Positions 23,530-32,154 of a stretch of 64,000 bases of DNA are shown here, one piece after another. The number at the start of each line of letters is the position of its first letter. The stretch's first letter is position 1. A program made the translations under genes and the position numbers. Source of the DNA: an uncultured Eubacteriales bacterium (GTDB lineage: Bacteria > Bacillota > Clostridia > Christensenellales > CAG-138); the NCBI GenBank assembly GCA_900546845.1, contig UREK01000006.1, forward strand, positions 16,197 to 80,196, in the 5' to 3' direction. The notes below the pieces were generated by a model. The model saw only the letters and a list, made by a program, of their open reading frames with translations, was not told where the DNA came from and ran no database searches.

Positions 23530-24477
23530 TTAGCCTACTTTCTGTGCATCAAAAAAAGTCTTAAATTGTGCCATCAGTGCAATCGATGCCGCCCTAAATA
23601 TATTGATAAATGCTTTAGATGCCCCTGATAGATATAGCTTTTTATTATATGCGGCTACAATTTGCCTTGAAGCGTCAACATCGGATATTTTATAATACAG
23701 GCAGCCGCCGCTGCCAGTATTGAAAAGGCAGACAGTTTCTGGCACGATGCCTACGCCCATATTTGCCCCAACGAGGGCGTTTACCGTGTCGGATTGCTGG
23801 GTTTCAAATACGATTCGCGGTGTAAAGCCTGCCAGTGTAAACAACGCATCCGTGACCATCCTGGTACGTAATCCCTTAGAAAGTAGTATGAACCCATCGT
23901 TTTTAAAGTCAATAAGTCGCGCTTCTAAACGATTCGAATTCAGCTTATTTCTTACAGGGTGCTCCTTTGGAACGGCAAGGTACATGTTCTCAGTAATTAG
24001 TGGAATATAATTCAACATATCGCTTTTCGTAAAAAACGGGAATATAGCCAAATCGACTTCGCCTCGTTCAACAGCCTCTTCGAGTGAAATCGTTGTATAT
24101 TCATATAATGTAAGCTCAATACCGGGATATTGCTTATGAAACTCTCGATAGACATTGGGAAGGTAAAATCGGCTTATCAGCTTAGTTAAGCCTACCTTTA
24201 GCCGCCCAATTTTCATATTCTTGGAATCTTCTTGCCGTTGGAACAGCCGCTTTCGCATCATCAGGATAGCCTTCCCGTCCTCTATGAGTAACTGGCAAGC
24301 AGAAGTTGGATCAACCAGATTATGCTGTCGGTTAAACAACTTTGTACCCAATTCCTGTTCAAGGCGTATTACAGCTTGGCTTAGCGCGGGTTGCGTTATG
24401 TAGAGTTCCTGAGCAGCCCTTGAGAAGTTTCGCTGCTCGGCTAAAACAATAACGTATTCAAGATCTCTAAATTGCAT
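23530..24477 (-). CDS. LysR-family regulator of the peptide-uptake operon
   Basis: The 315-residue regulator has an N-terminal winged HTH (about residues 1-62; AAQELYITQPALSQAVIRLEQ) and a substrate-binding-like effector domain. It is divergent from the TPR-dpp operon, and an exact 7+1+7 palindrome of T-N11-A type lies between them next to the operon's -35 box, so it very probably activates or represses that operon. AAAGGAG is 10 nt upstream of ATG 24477. Codon use is AT-rich like the operon's, suggesting that both came together. The effector is likely a peptide or an amino acid, but this is inference. Confidence 0.88.
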   Translation of the reverse strand: MQFRDLEYVIVLAEQRNFSRAAQELYITQPALSQAVIRLEQELGTKLFNRQHNLVDPTSACQLLIEDGKAILMMRKRLFQRQEDSKNMKIGRLKVGLTKLISRFYLPNVYREFHKQYPGIELTLYEYTTISLEEAVERGEVDLAIFPFFTKSDMLNYIPLITENMYLAVPKEHPVRNKLNSNRLEARLIDFKNDGFILLSKGLRTRMVTDALFTLAGFTPRIVFETQQSDTVNALVGANMGVGIVPETVCLFNTGSGGCLYYKISDVDASRQIVAAYNKKLYLSGASKAFINIFRAASIALMAQFKTFFDAQKVG

Positions 24478-24529
24478 GATATAGGACTCCTTTTTATTGA
24501 ACTTACTATAATTAAAGTCTATAAAAACT

Positions 24530-24544
24530 ATTATAACTTATAAT
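24530..24544. promoter_or_regulatory. Candidate LysR operator
   Basis: ATTATAA (24530-24536), one C, TTATAAT (24538-24544): a perfect inverted repeat with the T-N11-A spacing of LysR boxes. It directly touches the -35 hexamer of the operon promoter, the position expected for an activation site. Confidence 0.6.
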
Positions 24545-24573
24545 TTGTGTTTTGCAATAGGCACATGTATAAT
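24545..24573 (+). promoter_or_regulatory. Promoter of the TPR-dpp operon
   Basis: TTGTGT (24545-24550) and TATAAT (24568-24573) are 17 bp apart. The poor -35 next to a LysR-type palindrome suits an activator-dependent promoter. Confidence 0.6.
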
Positions 24574-24665
24574 CAAAATATATTTAACGCGAGTTTTTAA
24601 GAAACAGACTTGAGCAATCTCGAATCAGACAAAAGCTAAATGTATTTGAAGGCGAGGCGTGTTGG

Positions 24666-25475
24666 ATGCATAATAGATATTTTTCATATATAGAACAGGA
24701 TTATACTGACCTGAAGCAGCGTACAGCGCAGATCAAATCTGCCCTTGAACAGAGTCCTAGGGATGCTGAATTATGGCTCAAATATGGCTTGCTCATGGTG
24801 GAAGCTGACGAAATAGACAAATCTATTGAGGCGTTTTCCCAGGGCCTATATTATGATCCTATGAATGCACAGCTTAGGCTGCAAAAAGGGCGCCGTTTTA
24901 TAGCGAAGGGTCAATATTGGGCTTGTATATCGGATATTGCCCTTGCGGTTAAGGTTGATCCCGATATATGGGATAACTGGTATTATTTAAGCGTTGCACT
25001 GAATCTGGCTGAGCAATATGATGAAGCTACAAAAACATTGGAGCGTTGCAGGGAACTTACCCTTGAAGAGGAACATCTGTTTCCCGTTATCGATTGGATG
25101 TTTGTGAACCTTGTAGAAGGAGGACACAAGGAAGAGGCTCATAAGCTGCTGAATGCGTTCGATTGCGAAATATCTTGTACGCAAATGGATTATTCTTACA
25201 AAAAACGAGTAAAATTGTTTGCTGGAAAAATACCGCCGGAAGAGTTTTACAGTATCACGGATATAGAAGAAAATTGTCTTAAACGGCCTAACCGTGTGAA
25301 GCTCGAAAAAATAACGCAACTTTTTGGTCTGGCGTTCTATTATGCCTATATAAAGACAGACGACAATAAATGCGACGCGGCACTCAAGGAACTTATTGGC
25401 ATTGATATGTACCATCAAGGATTTGGCTATATAAAAGGAAAAAAACTTGCAAAAGAAAGAGGAATATTGATTTAG
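24666..25475 (+). CDS. Tetratricopeptide-repeat protein
   Basis: The 269-residue soluble protein contains at least three TPR units between about residues 20 and 130 (SPRDAELWLKYGLLMVEADE; DPMNAQLRLQKGRRFIAKGQ; DPDIWDNWYYLSVALNLAEQ), each with the small-large-small residue pattern of antiparallel helices. No signal peptide or catalytic motif is visible; the C-terminal third shows no recognised domain. As the first gene behind the LysR-controlled promoter and 57 nt before the binding protein, it probably serves the transport system, perhaps as a scaffold or sensor. TPR genes are not a standard part of Dpp/Opp operons, so its job is unknown. Confidence 0.8.
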   Translation: MHNRYFSYIEQDYTDLKQRTAQIKSALEQSPRDAELWLKYGLLMVEADEIDKSIEAFSQGLYYDPMNAQLRLQKGRRFIAKGQYWACISDIALAVKVDPDIWDNWYYLSVALNLAEQYDEATKTLERCRELTLEEEHLFPVIDWMFVNLVEGGHKEEAHKLLNAFDCEISCTQMDYSYKKRVKLFAGKIPPEEFYSITDIEENCLKRPNRVKLEKITQLFGLAFYYAYIKTDDNKCDAALKELIGIDMYHQGFGYIKGKKLAKERGILI

Positions 25476-25532
25476 ACGCTGTTAAACAGAAGACGGCGTT
25501 TATGAATAAAAATATTAAGGAGGAAAATGAAA

Positions 25533-27182
25533 ATGAAGCGATTTTGGGGTTTGTTCCTCGCATTTGTGATGGTACTAGGCCTAGTCACTGGTTGCACCAA
25601 TACTGGCAATATGAAACCTGGAACGGCGCAGCAAGATGGAACCGGGACTCAGGAGCCTGATGCTACCGCCGACAACCCTGGTACACAGAAGCCAGAGGCA
25701 AAGTATAAAGATACTATCATATATGTCACCAATACTGACCAGAATGTACTTGACGGGCAGATGAACAATACCAATGAGACCATCCTCCGCACTGTCTATA
25801 ATGGCCTTGTTAAGCTAGACCCAGAGACTGGAGAAATGATTCCCGACCTTGCAGAAAGTTATTCCGTGTCGGATGATGGTTGCGTATGGACTTTTAACCT
25901 CCGCAAGGACGTATATTTCCACAACGGGAAACAACTCACCTCTGCTGATGTAAAAGCCAGCTACGATCGCCTGTTGGATAAGGATAACCCTGTCCGTTAC
26001 ACCAGCACCATGGGTATCATTGCGTCATGTGATGTTATTGATGAATTTACCGTCGCTCTTTCTACTGCGGAACCCATGGCTGCCTTCATCCCAAATTTGC
26101 TCCATAGGGCTAACCTTATTTTGGACAAGGACTATATCGAAAAGTATGGTACCGAGCTCGGCCTTACAACCGAATCCGTCAACGGCACTGGCCCATACAA
26201 GCTCGTTTCGTGGTCCCAAGGTGAAGAGATGGTATTTGAGGCTAACGAAAAATATTACGCCGGTGCGCCTTTAACCAAGAACCTTATCGTTCAGGTTATA
26301 GACAACGCAACCTCTCGTGCTATTGCGCTTGAAACTGGTGAATGCGACATTGCGGATACGATTGCAGCCGAGGACATCACCCGCTTCGAAAACTCAGATG
26401 ATGTAAAAATACTTGGCTTCAACTATATTGGCACGCATGTGTACCAATTCAACTGCACTACTGAGCATATGTCAGATGTGCGTCTGCGCCAGGCTGTGGT
26501 TTATGCAGTCAATACTGAGGAAATTGTCAACGTCCTTTATGCTAGTAAGGGCGAAACCGTATGTACTGCTCCTTTGAGCCCAGGTGTCTGGGGGTATGCT
26601 GACATGGGCGAGATCCCATACAATCCCGATAAAGCTAAGCAGCTGATGACTGAGGCAGGTTATCCTGACGGCTTTGACATCACCATCTGTGTTCGTACCA
26701 GCTATGATAAAGCACAAGAAAGTGCGGAGATGATGGTTCAACAACTTGCTAAGGTAAACATCAATGCAAAGATTGAGATAGTTGAATCTGCCGTATGGAG
26801 CGAAGCTTGCACTTCTACGTACCCAGGTGAGAAGATGAGCTGGGATCTGTTCCTTACCGGCCAGGCACCTGCAACCTGCGATGCGGATGGTATGCGCCGC
26901 TATTATACCACAGAAACTGCCGGCACAAATGCTAATAATTACGGGTGGTATTCTAACGAACGTGTGGATGAGCTGCTTGCCGCTGGTGCTAAGGAGATGG
27001 ATGAAACAAAAAGGAAAGAAATTTACGAAGAAATTATGCACATAATCTGGACTGAAGATCCCGCAGGTATCTGGATCAATAATCGATTGGCATTCTTTGG
27101 CACAACCGATTCGGTATCCGGTTTCCAGGTAGATGTACGCAAAGCACCGGATTTTTCCAAAGTACTTATCGTCGCTGACTGA
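25533..27182 (+). CDS. Peptide ABC transporter substrate-binding lipoprotein (SBP_bac_5)
   Basis: The protein of about 549 residues has a lipoprotein signal MKRFWGLFLAFVMVLGLVTGC with the lipidated Cys at residue 21, an acidic Thr/Gly/Pro-rich linker (about 22-60) and a DppA/OppA-type binding domain (about 65-545; signature TFNLRKDVYFHNGKQLTSADV). It captures peptides or related solutes outside the cell for the two permeases downstream. ATG 25533 is preferred because AAGGAGG ends 9 nt before it; the ATG at 25527 is only 3 nt away. A 12-bp hairpin without T tract separates it from the permease genes, which could raise its expression relative to them. Confidence 0.93.
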   Translation: MKRFWGLFLAFVMVLGLVTGCTNTGNMKPGTAQQDGTGTQEPDATADNPGTQKPEAKYKDTIIYVTNTDQNVLDGQMNNTNETILRTVYNGLVKLDPETGEMIPDLAESYSVSDDGCVWTFNLRKDVYFHNGKQLTSADVKASYDRLLDKDNPVRYTSTMGIIASCDVIDEFTVALSTAEPMAAFIPNLLHRANLILDKDYIEKYGTELGLTTESVNGTGPYKLVSWSQGEEMVFEANEKYYAGAPLTKNLIVQVIDNATSRAIALETGECDIADTIAAEDITRFENSDDVKILGFNYIGTHVYQFNCTTEHMSDVRLRQAVVYAVNTEEIVNVLYASKGETVCTAPLSPGVWGYADMGEIPYNPDKAKQLMTEAGYPDGFDITICVRTSYDKAQESAEMMVQQLAKVNINAKIEIVESAVWSEACTSTYPGEKMSWDLFLTGQAPATCDADGMRRYYTTETAGTNANNYGWYSNERVDELLAAGAKEMDETKRKEIYEEIMHIIWTEDPAGIWINNRLAFFGTTDSVSGFQVDVRKAPDFSKVLIVAD

Positions 27183-27200
27183 CCTTCCCATATCAGTGGT

Positions 27201-27233
27201 GCCTGCCTCACATTTGATGTTTGTGGGGCAGGC
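27201..27233 (+). terminator. Intercistronic hairpin after the binding-protein gene
   Basis: GCCTGCCTCACA (27201-27212) pairs with TGTGGGGCAGGC (27222-27233), 12 bp with one wobble and a 9-nt loop. No T tract follows. Such hairpins behind binding-protein genes often stabilise the upstream message or reduce read-through. Confidence 0.6.
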
Positions 27234-27269
27234 CCATGGATATTCCACTTTAGCAGGTAGGAGTTTAAA

Positions 27270-28196
27270 ATGCTAAGATATGCAACAAAACGGATACTCC
27301 AGCTAATTCCTACGTTGCTGGTTATATCCGCTATCACGTTTCTGATGGTAAGGCTTATTCCAGGTGACCCGGTCACTATCCTTTATGGAATGGATGAAGG
27401 GACGGATCCGGAATACCTTGAATATGTACGGGAACAGCACGGCCTTAACGATCCGTTGCCCATACAGTATGTTCGATATGTGATAAACATATTAAAAGGT
27501 GATTTGGGAACTTCGTTGTTTACACATAAGACCATTGCTGAGGAGCTTGCCACACGTTATAAAGCCACCGTTACCCTTGCCGTAGGCGGTACGCTTATAG
27601 GGTCGATATTAGGCGTCTGCTTTGGTGTGTTGGCGGCAGTTTATCATAATAAACTTGCCGATAACATCGTTATGGTTATTTCCATGCTGGCTGTGTCCAC
27701 GCCCTCGTTTTTCCTTGCGCTAATGTTGATGCTTTTGTTTTCTGTAAAGCTCGGCTGGCTTCCCACCTTTGGATTTAAGGGAATAAAATATGCAATATTG
27801 CCCATGGCTACCTTAGGCTTAAGAGCGGTCGGCATGATAGCTAGGACTACACGCTCATCAATGCTTGATGTAATCAATCAGGATTACATTCGCACTTCCA
27901 AATCAAGGGGTATGCCAAAAGGCACTATAGTTCTTTCTCACGCCTTTAAAAATGCCATGATCCCTATTCTGACGGCAATTGGCCTCAGATTCGGCACGCT
28001 TCTTTCCGGTTCCGCACTGGTGGAAACTGTGTTTTCAATACCTGGGGTAGGCAAGTTTATGATAGATGCTGTAGGGAATCGTGACTATCCAGCATTGCAA
28101 AGCACGATACTTGTGCTAGCTGCGACATTTGTTCTTGTGAACACGTTGGTCGATCTGCTTTACGGCCTTATTGACCCGCGTGTCAAGTATGAATGA
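27270..28196 (+). CDS. Peptide ABC transporter permease, DppB type
   Basis: The 308-residue integral membrane protein has about six helices and the DppB/OppB start MLRYATKRILQLIPTLLVISAITFLMVRLIPGDPV. The EAA loop that contacts the ATPases is visible near residues 210-225 (DYIRTSKSRGMPKGTIVLSHAFKNAMIPILT). It forms the channel with the DppC-type permease that follows and overlaps it by a few bases. GTAGGAG precedes the ATG by 8 nt. Confidence 0.94.
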   Translation: MLRYATKRILQLIPTLLVISAITFLMVRLIPGDPVTILYGMDEGTDPEYLEYVREQHGLNDPLPIQYVRYVINILKGDLGTSLFTHKTIAEELATRYKATVTLAVGGTLIGSILGVCFGVLAAVYHNKLADNIVMVISMLAVSTPSFFLALMLMLLFSVKLGWLPTFGFKGIKYAILPMATLGLRAVGMIARTTRSSMLDVINQDYIRTSKSRGMPKGTIVLSHAFKNAMIPILTAIGLRFGTLLSGSALVETVFSIPGVGKFMIDAVGNRDYPALQSTILVLAATFVLVNTLVDLLYGLIDPRVKYE

Positions 28197-28210
28197 CGGG
28201 AGGAAACGGA

Positions 28211-29053
28211 ATGTTTAAATCTCCTATATTCAAACGGTTTATCAAACGGAAAGTATCCGTCGTGGGTTCTGTGATATTGTTGGTTTTCATATTGATGGCT
28301 ATTTTCGGCCCCAGTCTCTGCACGATGGATCCTCTCGAACAGGATTACACCAAAATCAACCAAATGCCCAGTAAAGAACATGTTTGCGGCACGGACTATC
28401 TTGGCCGTGATGTGTTTACACGCATTGTATATGGTGCACGTACATCACTTGCACTCAGCTTTAGCGGAGTGCTCTGCGGCGCCATAGCTGGCATAATACT
28501 TGGTGTGTGCGCGGGATACTTTGGAAAGTGGGTCGACACGGTTATTTCGAGGCTCATTGATATACTGCTGGCGTTTCCAAGCCTGTTGCTTGCAATTGTC
28601 ATAATCGCAATTTTAGGGAATGGCCTTTTCAATACTGCAGCGGCGATTGCTATATTCTCAATACCATCCCTCGCCCGCATGACAAGAGGCGTAGTAATTT
28701 CATTGCGAAATGGTGAATATATCAGTGCGTGCAAAGTGATGGGTACATCCAATCTGCACATTATTACCTGCCATATTATCCCCAATGCTATGTCGCAGAT
28801 AATCGTCAACATAACGCTTAACTTAGGAACAGCGATCTTGACATCCTCATCGCTTTCCTTTTTGGGACTAGGGGTACAGCCGCCTACGCCTGAATGGGGC
28901 TCTATGCTCAACAAGGCAGTGGATATTATACGAATTCAGCCATGGTCGGCCATATTCCCGGGAATTGCTATTACGCTGGTCGTGATGAGCTTTAGCCTTG
29001 TGGGAGATGGCCTCCGGGATGCCCTTGATCCCAAGCTTAAGAATAAAGGGTGA
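28211..29053 (+). CDS. Peptide ABC transporter permease, DppC type
   Basis: The 280-residue permease begins with a basic cytoplasmic segment and a first helix (about 17-37), has the DppC/OppC periplasmic motif CGTDYLGRDVFTRIVYGARTSL, and carries the EAA loop in GEYISACKVMGTSNLHIITCHIIPNAMSQIIV. ATG 28211 was chosen because GGGAGG ends 8 nt upstream; an ATG at 28193 overlaps the previous stop codon but its ribosome site would be inside the gene. It pairs with the DppB-type subunit. Confidence 0.93.
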   Translation: MFKSPIFKRFIKRKVSVVGSVILLVFILMAIFGPSLCTMDPLEQDYTKINQMPSKEHVCGTDYLGRDVFTRIVYGARTSLALSFSGVLCGAIAGIILGVCAGYFGKWVDTVISRLIDILLAFPSLLLAIVIIAILGNGLFNTAAAIAIFSIPSLARMTRGVVISLRNGEYISACKVMGTSNLHIITCHIIPNAMSQIIVNITLNLGTAILTSSSLSFLGLGVQPPTPEWGSMLNKAVDIIRIQPWSAIFPGIAITLVVMSFSLVGDGLRDALDPKLKNKG

Positions 29054-29063
29054 GGTGACGGAG

Positions 29064-30053
29064 ATGGAAAAAGAACTGCTGAAAATCAAAAATCTTAAGG
29101 TGCATTTTTTCCTGGATGAAGGCGAAGTACCTGCCGTTGATGGATTGAATCTCACGCTGCACGAAAATGAGACACTTGCAATAGTGGGTGAGTCTGGATG
29201 CGGAAAGAGCGTAACCTCTCTGTCGGTATTGAGAATCGTGCCTTCTCCTCCCGGTAAGGTGCTGGATGGTGAGATTATTTATAAGGGACGGGATCTGCTT
29301 AAACTCAGCGAAAGGGAAATGCAGAGTATTCGCGGGAACGAAATTTCCATGATATTTCAAGAACCGCTTACTTCACTAAACCCCGTCTTCAGCATAGGGC
29401 ATCAAATAATGGAGTCGCTGCGCCGCCATCAGGGTATGTCAAAGGAACAAGCCGAAGCAAAAGCGATAGAAATGTTGGGACTTGTAGGAATACATTCCCC
29501 GGACAAAATGATAAAGAACTATCCACATCAGCTTTCGGGAGGCATGCGTCAACGCGCCATGATAGCAATGGCGTTGGCTTGCAATCCTACCATATTAATT
29601 GCGGATGAACCTACTACTGCCTTGGATGTGACAATCCAGGCGCAAATATTGCGGCTGCTTTCAGAAATTAAACGCAACCTCAATACTTCCATAATACTTA
29701 TCACGCATGACCTTGGCATTGTGGCTCAAATTGCTCAGCGGGTAATGGTGATGTATGCTGGACAGGCAGTAGAATATGCTGATGTGAACAGTATATTCAA
29801 GGAGCCGTTACACCCTTATACAATGGGATTGCTCAAGTCAATACCTGTCATTGGTGATGAACGAGACGAGCTTTACAACATAAAGGGAATGCTGCCTACC
29901 CCTAAGGACTACCCCAGAGGCTGCCGCTTTGCACCCAGGTGCGAATGCGCAATGGAGCGCTGTATGAATGACTTTCCGCCGATGTTTGAACACAGGGATG
30001 GCAGAAAGGTACGCTGCTGGAAATATGAGAAACAAGGTGAAGAAAATGCGTGA
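29064..30053 (+). CDS. Peptide ABC transporter ATPase, DppD type
   Basis: The 329-residue ATPase has Walker A GESGCGKS (about residues 41-48), the Q loop MIFQEPLTSLNP, the ABC signature LSGGMRQR (about 156-163) and Walker B ILIADEPTTALD (about 175-186), and ends with the oligopeptide-transporter C-terminal region containing the Cys-rich RGCRFAPRCECAMERC, which in related proteins binds a 4Fe-4S cluster. GGTGAGGTGACGGAG precedes ATG 29064. It overlaps the start of the DppF-type gene, so the two are translated together. Confidence 0.94.
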   Translation: MEKELLKIKNLKVHFFLDEGEVPAVDGLNLTLHENETLAIVGESGCGKSVTSLSVLRIVPSPPGKVLDGEIIYKGRDLLKLSEREMQSIRGNEISMIFQEPLTSLNPVFSIGHQIMESLRRHQGMSKEQAEAKAIEMLGLVGIHSPDKMIKNYPHQLSGGMRQRAMIAMALACNPTILIADEPTTALDVTIQAQILRLLSEIKRNLNTSIILITHDLGIVAQIAQRVMVMYAGQAVEYADVNSIFKEPLHPYTMGLLKSIPVIGDERDELYNIKGMLPTPKDYPRGCRFAPRCECAMERCMNDFPPMFEHRDGRKVRCWKYEKQGEENA

Positions 30054-31020
30054 GGAACTGCTGCGTGTCGAGGATCTGAAGATCTATTATCCCGTCAAGG
30101 CAAAGTTTGGGCAGGTGCGGAAAAGCTATGTGAAGGCTGTGGACGGCATAACTTTTACAGTCTTTAGCGGTGAAACCTTTGGCATAGTGGGAGAGTCCGG
30201 CTGCGGCAAAAGCACCACCGGGTTTGCGATAGCACGCCTGTTGAACCCGATCTCTGGGAAAATATTTTTTAAAGGCCGTGACTTAACTAAGTACTCCAGG
30301 GCGGAGAGCAAGGAGCTCGCCAAAAAGATACAAATTATTTTTCAAGATCCATATTCATCGCTTGACCCGCGTTATACGATAGGCAAGAGCATCATGGAAC
30401 CTTTGGATGTTCATCATATAGGTACGAAAAAGGATCGTGAAGACAAGGTTTTAAATCTTTTGGCGGATGTGGGACTTAGCGCTGAGCAAGTCACCAAATA
30501 TCCGCATGAATTTTCGGGGGGACAACGCCAGCGTGTAGGGACGGCACGAGCTCTGGCGCTGAACCCGGATCTCATCGTATGCGATGAACCAGTAAGCGCG
30601 CTGGATGTATCCATACAGGCGCAGATTCTCAACCTAATGCAGAAGCTACAGCGCCAGTATAATTTGACCTATGTATTTATTTCTCATAACCTGAGCGTTG
30701 TGAACCATATCTGCGACAGGCTTGCAGTAATGTATCTGGGCCATATCGTTGAAATTGCTGATAAAAAGTCCCTGTTCAACGATCCTGCCCACCCATACAC
30801 ACAGGCATTGCTTGATGCAATACCGATTCCAAACCCGGAGCGAAAAAGCATGAATAGAATGCTTGGCGGTGAGGTGCCAAGCCCAATAAACCCACCTTCC
30901 GGTTGCTGCTTCCACACGCGTTGTGAGTATGCGCAGGAAATATGCACAAAATGCGTACCCCCAGTGATGAAAGTTGGTGAGGAACATAGTGTTGCCTGCC
31001 ATTTTCCAAAAATAAATTAA
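30046..31020 (+). CDS. Peptide ABC transporter ATPase, DppF type
   Basis: The 324-residue partner ATPase carries Walker A GESGCGKS (about 50-57), Q loop IIFQDPYSSLDPR, signature FSGGQRQR (about 154-161) and Walker B LIVCDEPVSALD, plus the C-terminal Cys-containing SGCCFHTRCEYAQEIC. ATG 30046 follows AAGGTGA by 5 nt and lies inside the end of the preceding gene; an in-frame ATG at 30025 is less well placed. It would power the importer together with the DppD-type subunit. Confidence 0.94.
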   Translation: MREELLRVEDLKIYYPVKAKFGQVRKSYVKAVDGITFTVFSGETFGIVGESGCGKSTTGFAIARLLNPISGKIFFKGRDLTKYSRAESKELAKKIQIIFQDPYSSLDPRYTIGKSIMEPLDVHHIGTKKDREDKVLNLLADVGLSAEQVTKYPHEFSGGQRQRVGTARALALNPDLIVCDEPVSALDVSIQAQILNLMQKLQRQYNLTYVFISHNLSVVNHICDRLAVMYLGHIVEIADKKSLFNDPAHPYTQALLDAIPIPNPERKSMNRMLGGEVPSPINPPSGCCFHTRCEYAQEICTKCVPPVMKVGEEHSVACHFPKIN

Positions 31021-31039
31021 ACAGAGGAGAAGTAGACAA

Positions 31040-32086
31040 ATGAATCACAAAGCTCAAAAGGTACTTAATGAGTCTATCACGATAGACTGCCTGCACCATT
31101 GCCTGTTTATTGACCCCCCCATTGAGGCGGACGATAAAACCAATCTTATTGATATGCTGCTTGCGGGAGGCGTGACCTGCATAAGTGATACTGTGCTGGA
31201 TGACAACTATCCTTCGACCTTCGATGAATTTTGCAAGGCTACCATAGATTACTATCTGCTGGCTGATACCCTGCCGGATCAAGTGCTTATTGTCAATAAC
31301 GCTATGGACATTGAGCGGGCTAAGCGGGAGCATAAGCTGGCCGTTATCCTTAGCACACAGGGTTCTGAACTTTTCCAAAGCGATCTGCGCTATGTGCAGC
31401 TTGCGTACCGGCAAGGGCTGCGTATAGCACAGCTTACATACAACCAGCAAGGGTCTCTTGGCTCCGGCGTTTACGAACCAGAAGATCACGGCCTTACCAG
31501 ATTCGGCCAGCAATGCATATATGAATTTAACCGGCTTGGCATCGTTATGGATCTTTCTCATGTAGGTGAGCGCACTTCCCTTGAGGCGATAGATCATTCT
31601 GAGGATCCTGCTATATTCTCCCATTCCTCTGCAAAAGCTCTGTGCCACCATCGCAGAAATGCTAGCGATGAGCAGATTAAGCGCTGCAGTGCCAAGGGCG
31701 GTGTTATTTGTGTATGCCCCCATAGCATCATGTGCGATGACGATAACTCCAAGTGGCCAACTGTTGACCGCTTTATTGACCACATATTACATATCGCAGA
31801 AATTGCCAGTATAGACAATGTGGGCGTCGGCACAGACAGATGGAAACGCTCTACACTTTTTGCTAAGATGAAGAGGATTTCATTTGGCCGCACACTGCCC
31901 GGTTGGTACGGCGGATTCGACGATTTCCATAAACAGGTGGAGGGCTTCAACTACTTTGATAAGTGGGAAAACTTTGTAGACAGAATGCTTGCCCGTGGCC
32001 TCAGTGAAGAAGAGGCTTCCAAAGTGCTGGGCGGCAATCTTATGCGCGTATTCCATCAGGTGATGGATAAAAATATTGCAAAATAA
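31040..32086 (+). CDS. Peptidase M19 (renal dipeptidase) homologue with altered metal site
   Basis: The 348-residue protein follows the M19 membrane-dipeptidase fold: DLSHVGERTSLEAID (about 173-187), FSHSSAKALCHHRRNASDEQI (about 193-213) and VGVGTDRW (about 259-266) keep two metal histidines and the late aspartate. However, the usual N-terminal H-x-D (in DGHND) is replaced by DCLHHC, and the bridging glutamate of the IEG motif is a glutamine here (STQGSEL). Classic M19 enzymes hydrolyse dipeptides, including those with a C-terminal D-residue. The changes suggest a divergent metal site or a different activity. GAGGAG lies 9 nt upstream. It is in the dpp operon, 19 nt after the last ATPase. Confidence 0.8.
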   Translation: MNHKAQKVLNESITIDCLHHCLFIDPPIEADDKTNLIDMLLAGGVTCISDTVLDDNYPSTFDEFCKATIDYYLLADTLPDQVLIVNNAMDIERAKREHKLAVILSTQGSELFQSDLRYVQLAYRQGLRIAQLTYNQQGSLGSGVYEPEDHGLTRFGQQCIYEFNRLGIVMDLSHVGERTSLEAIDHSEDPAIFSHSSAKALCHHRRNASDEQIKRCSAKGGVICVCPHSIMCDDDNSKWPTVDRFIDHILHIAEIASIDNVGVGTDRWKRSTLFAKMKRISFGRTLPGWYGGFDDFHKQVEGFNYFDKWENFVDRMLARGLSEEEASKVLGGNLMRVFHQVMDKNIAK

Positions 32087-32108
32087 TCATATCAGCATTG
32101 CGATGAAA

Positions 32109-32132
32109 GGAGGACGCTGCGCAGCGTCCTCC
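32109..32132 (+). repeat. Perfect 24-base palindrome between dipeptidase and deacylase genes
   Basis: GGAGGACGCTGC is followed directly by its exact complement GCAGCGTCCTCC. It is far more GC-rich than the surrounding operon and would form a very stable RNA hairpin or a protein site. The ribosome site of the next gene lies 10 nt after it. Confidence 0.7.
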
Positions 32133-32154
32133 AGAAATATAGGAGGTTTGTAGT

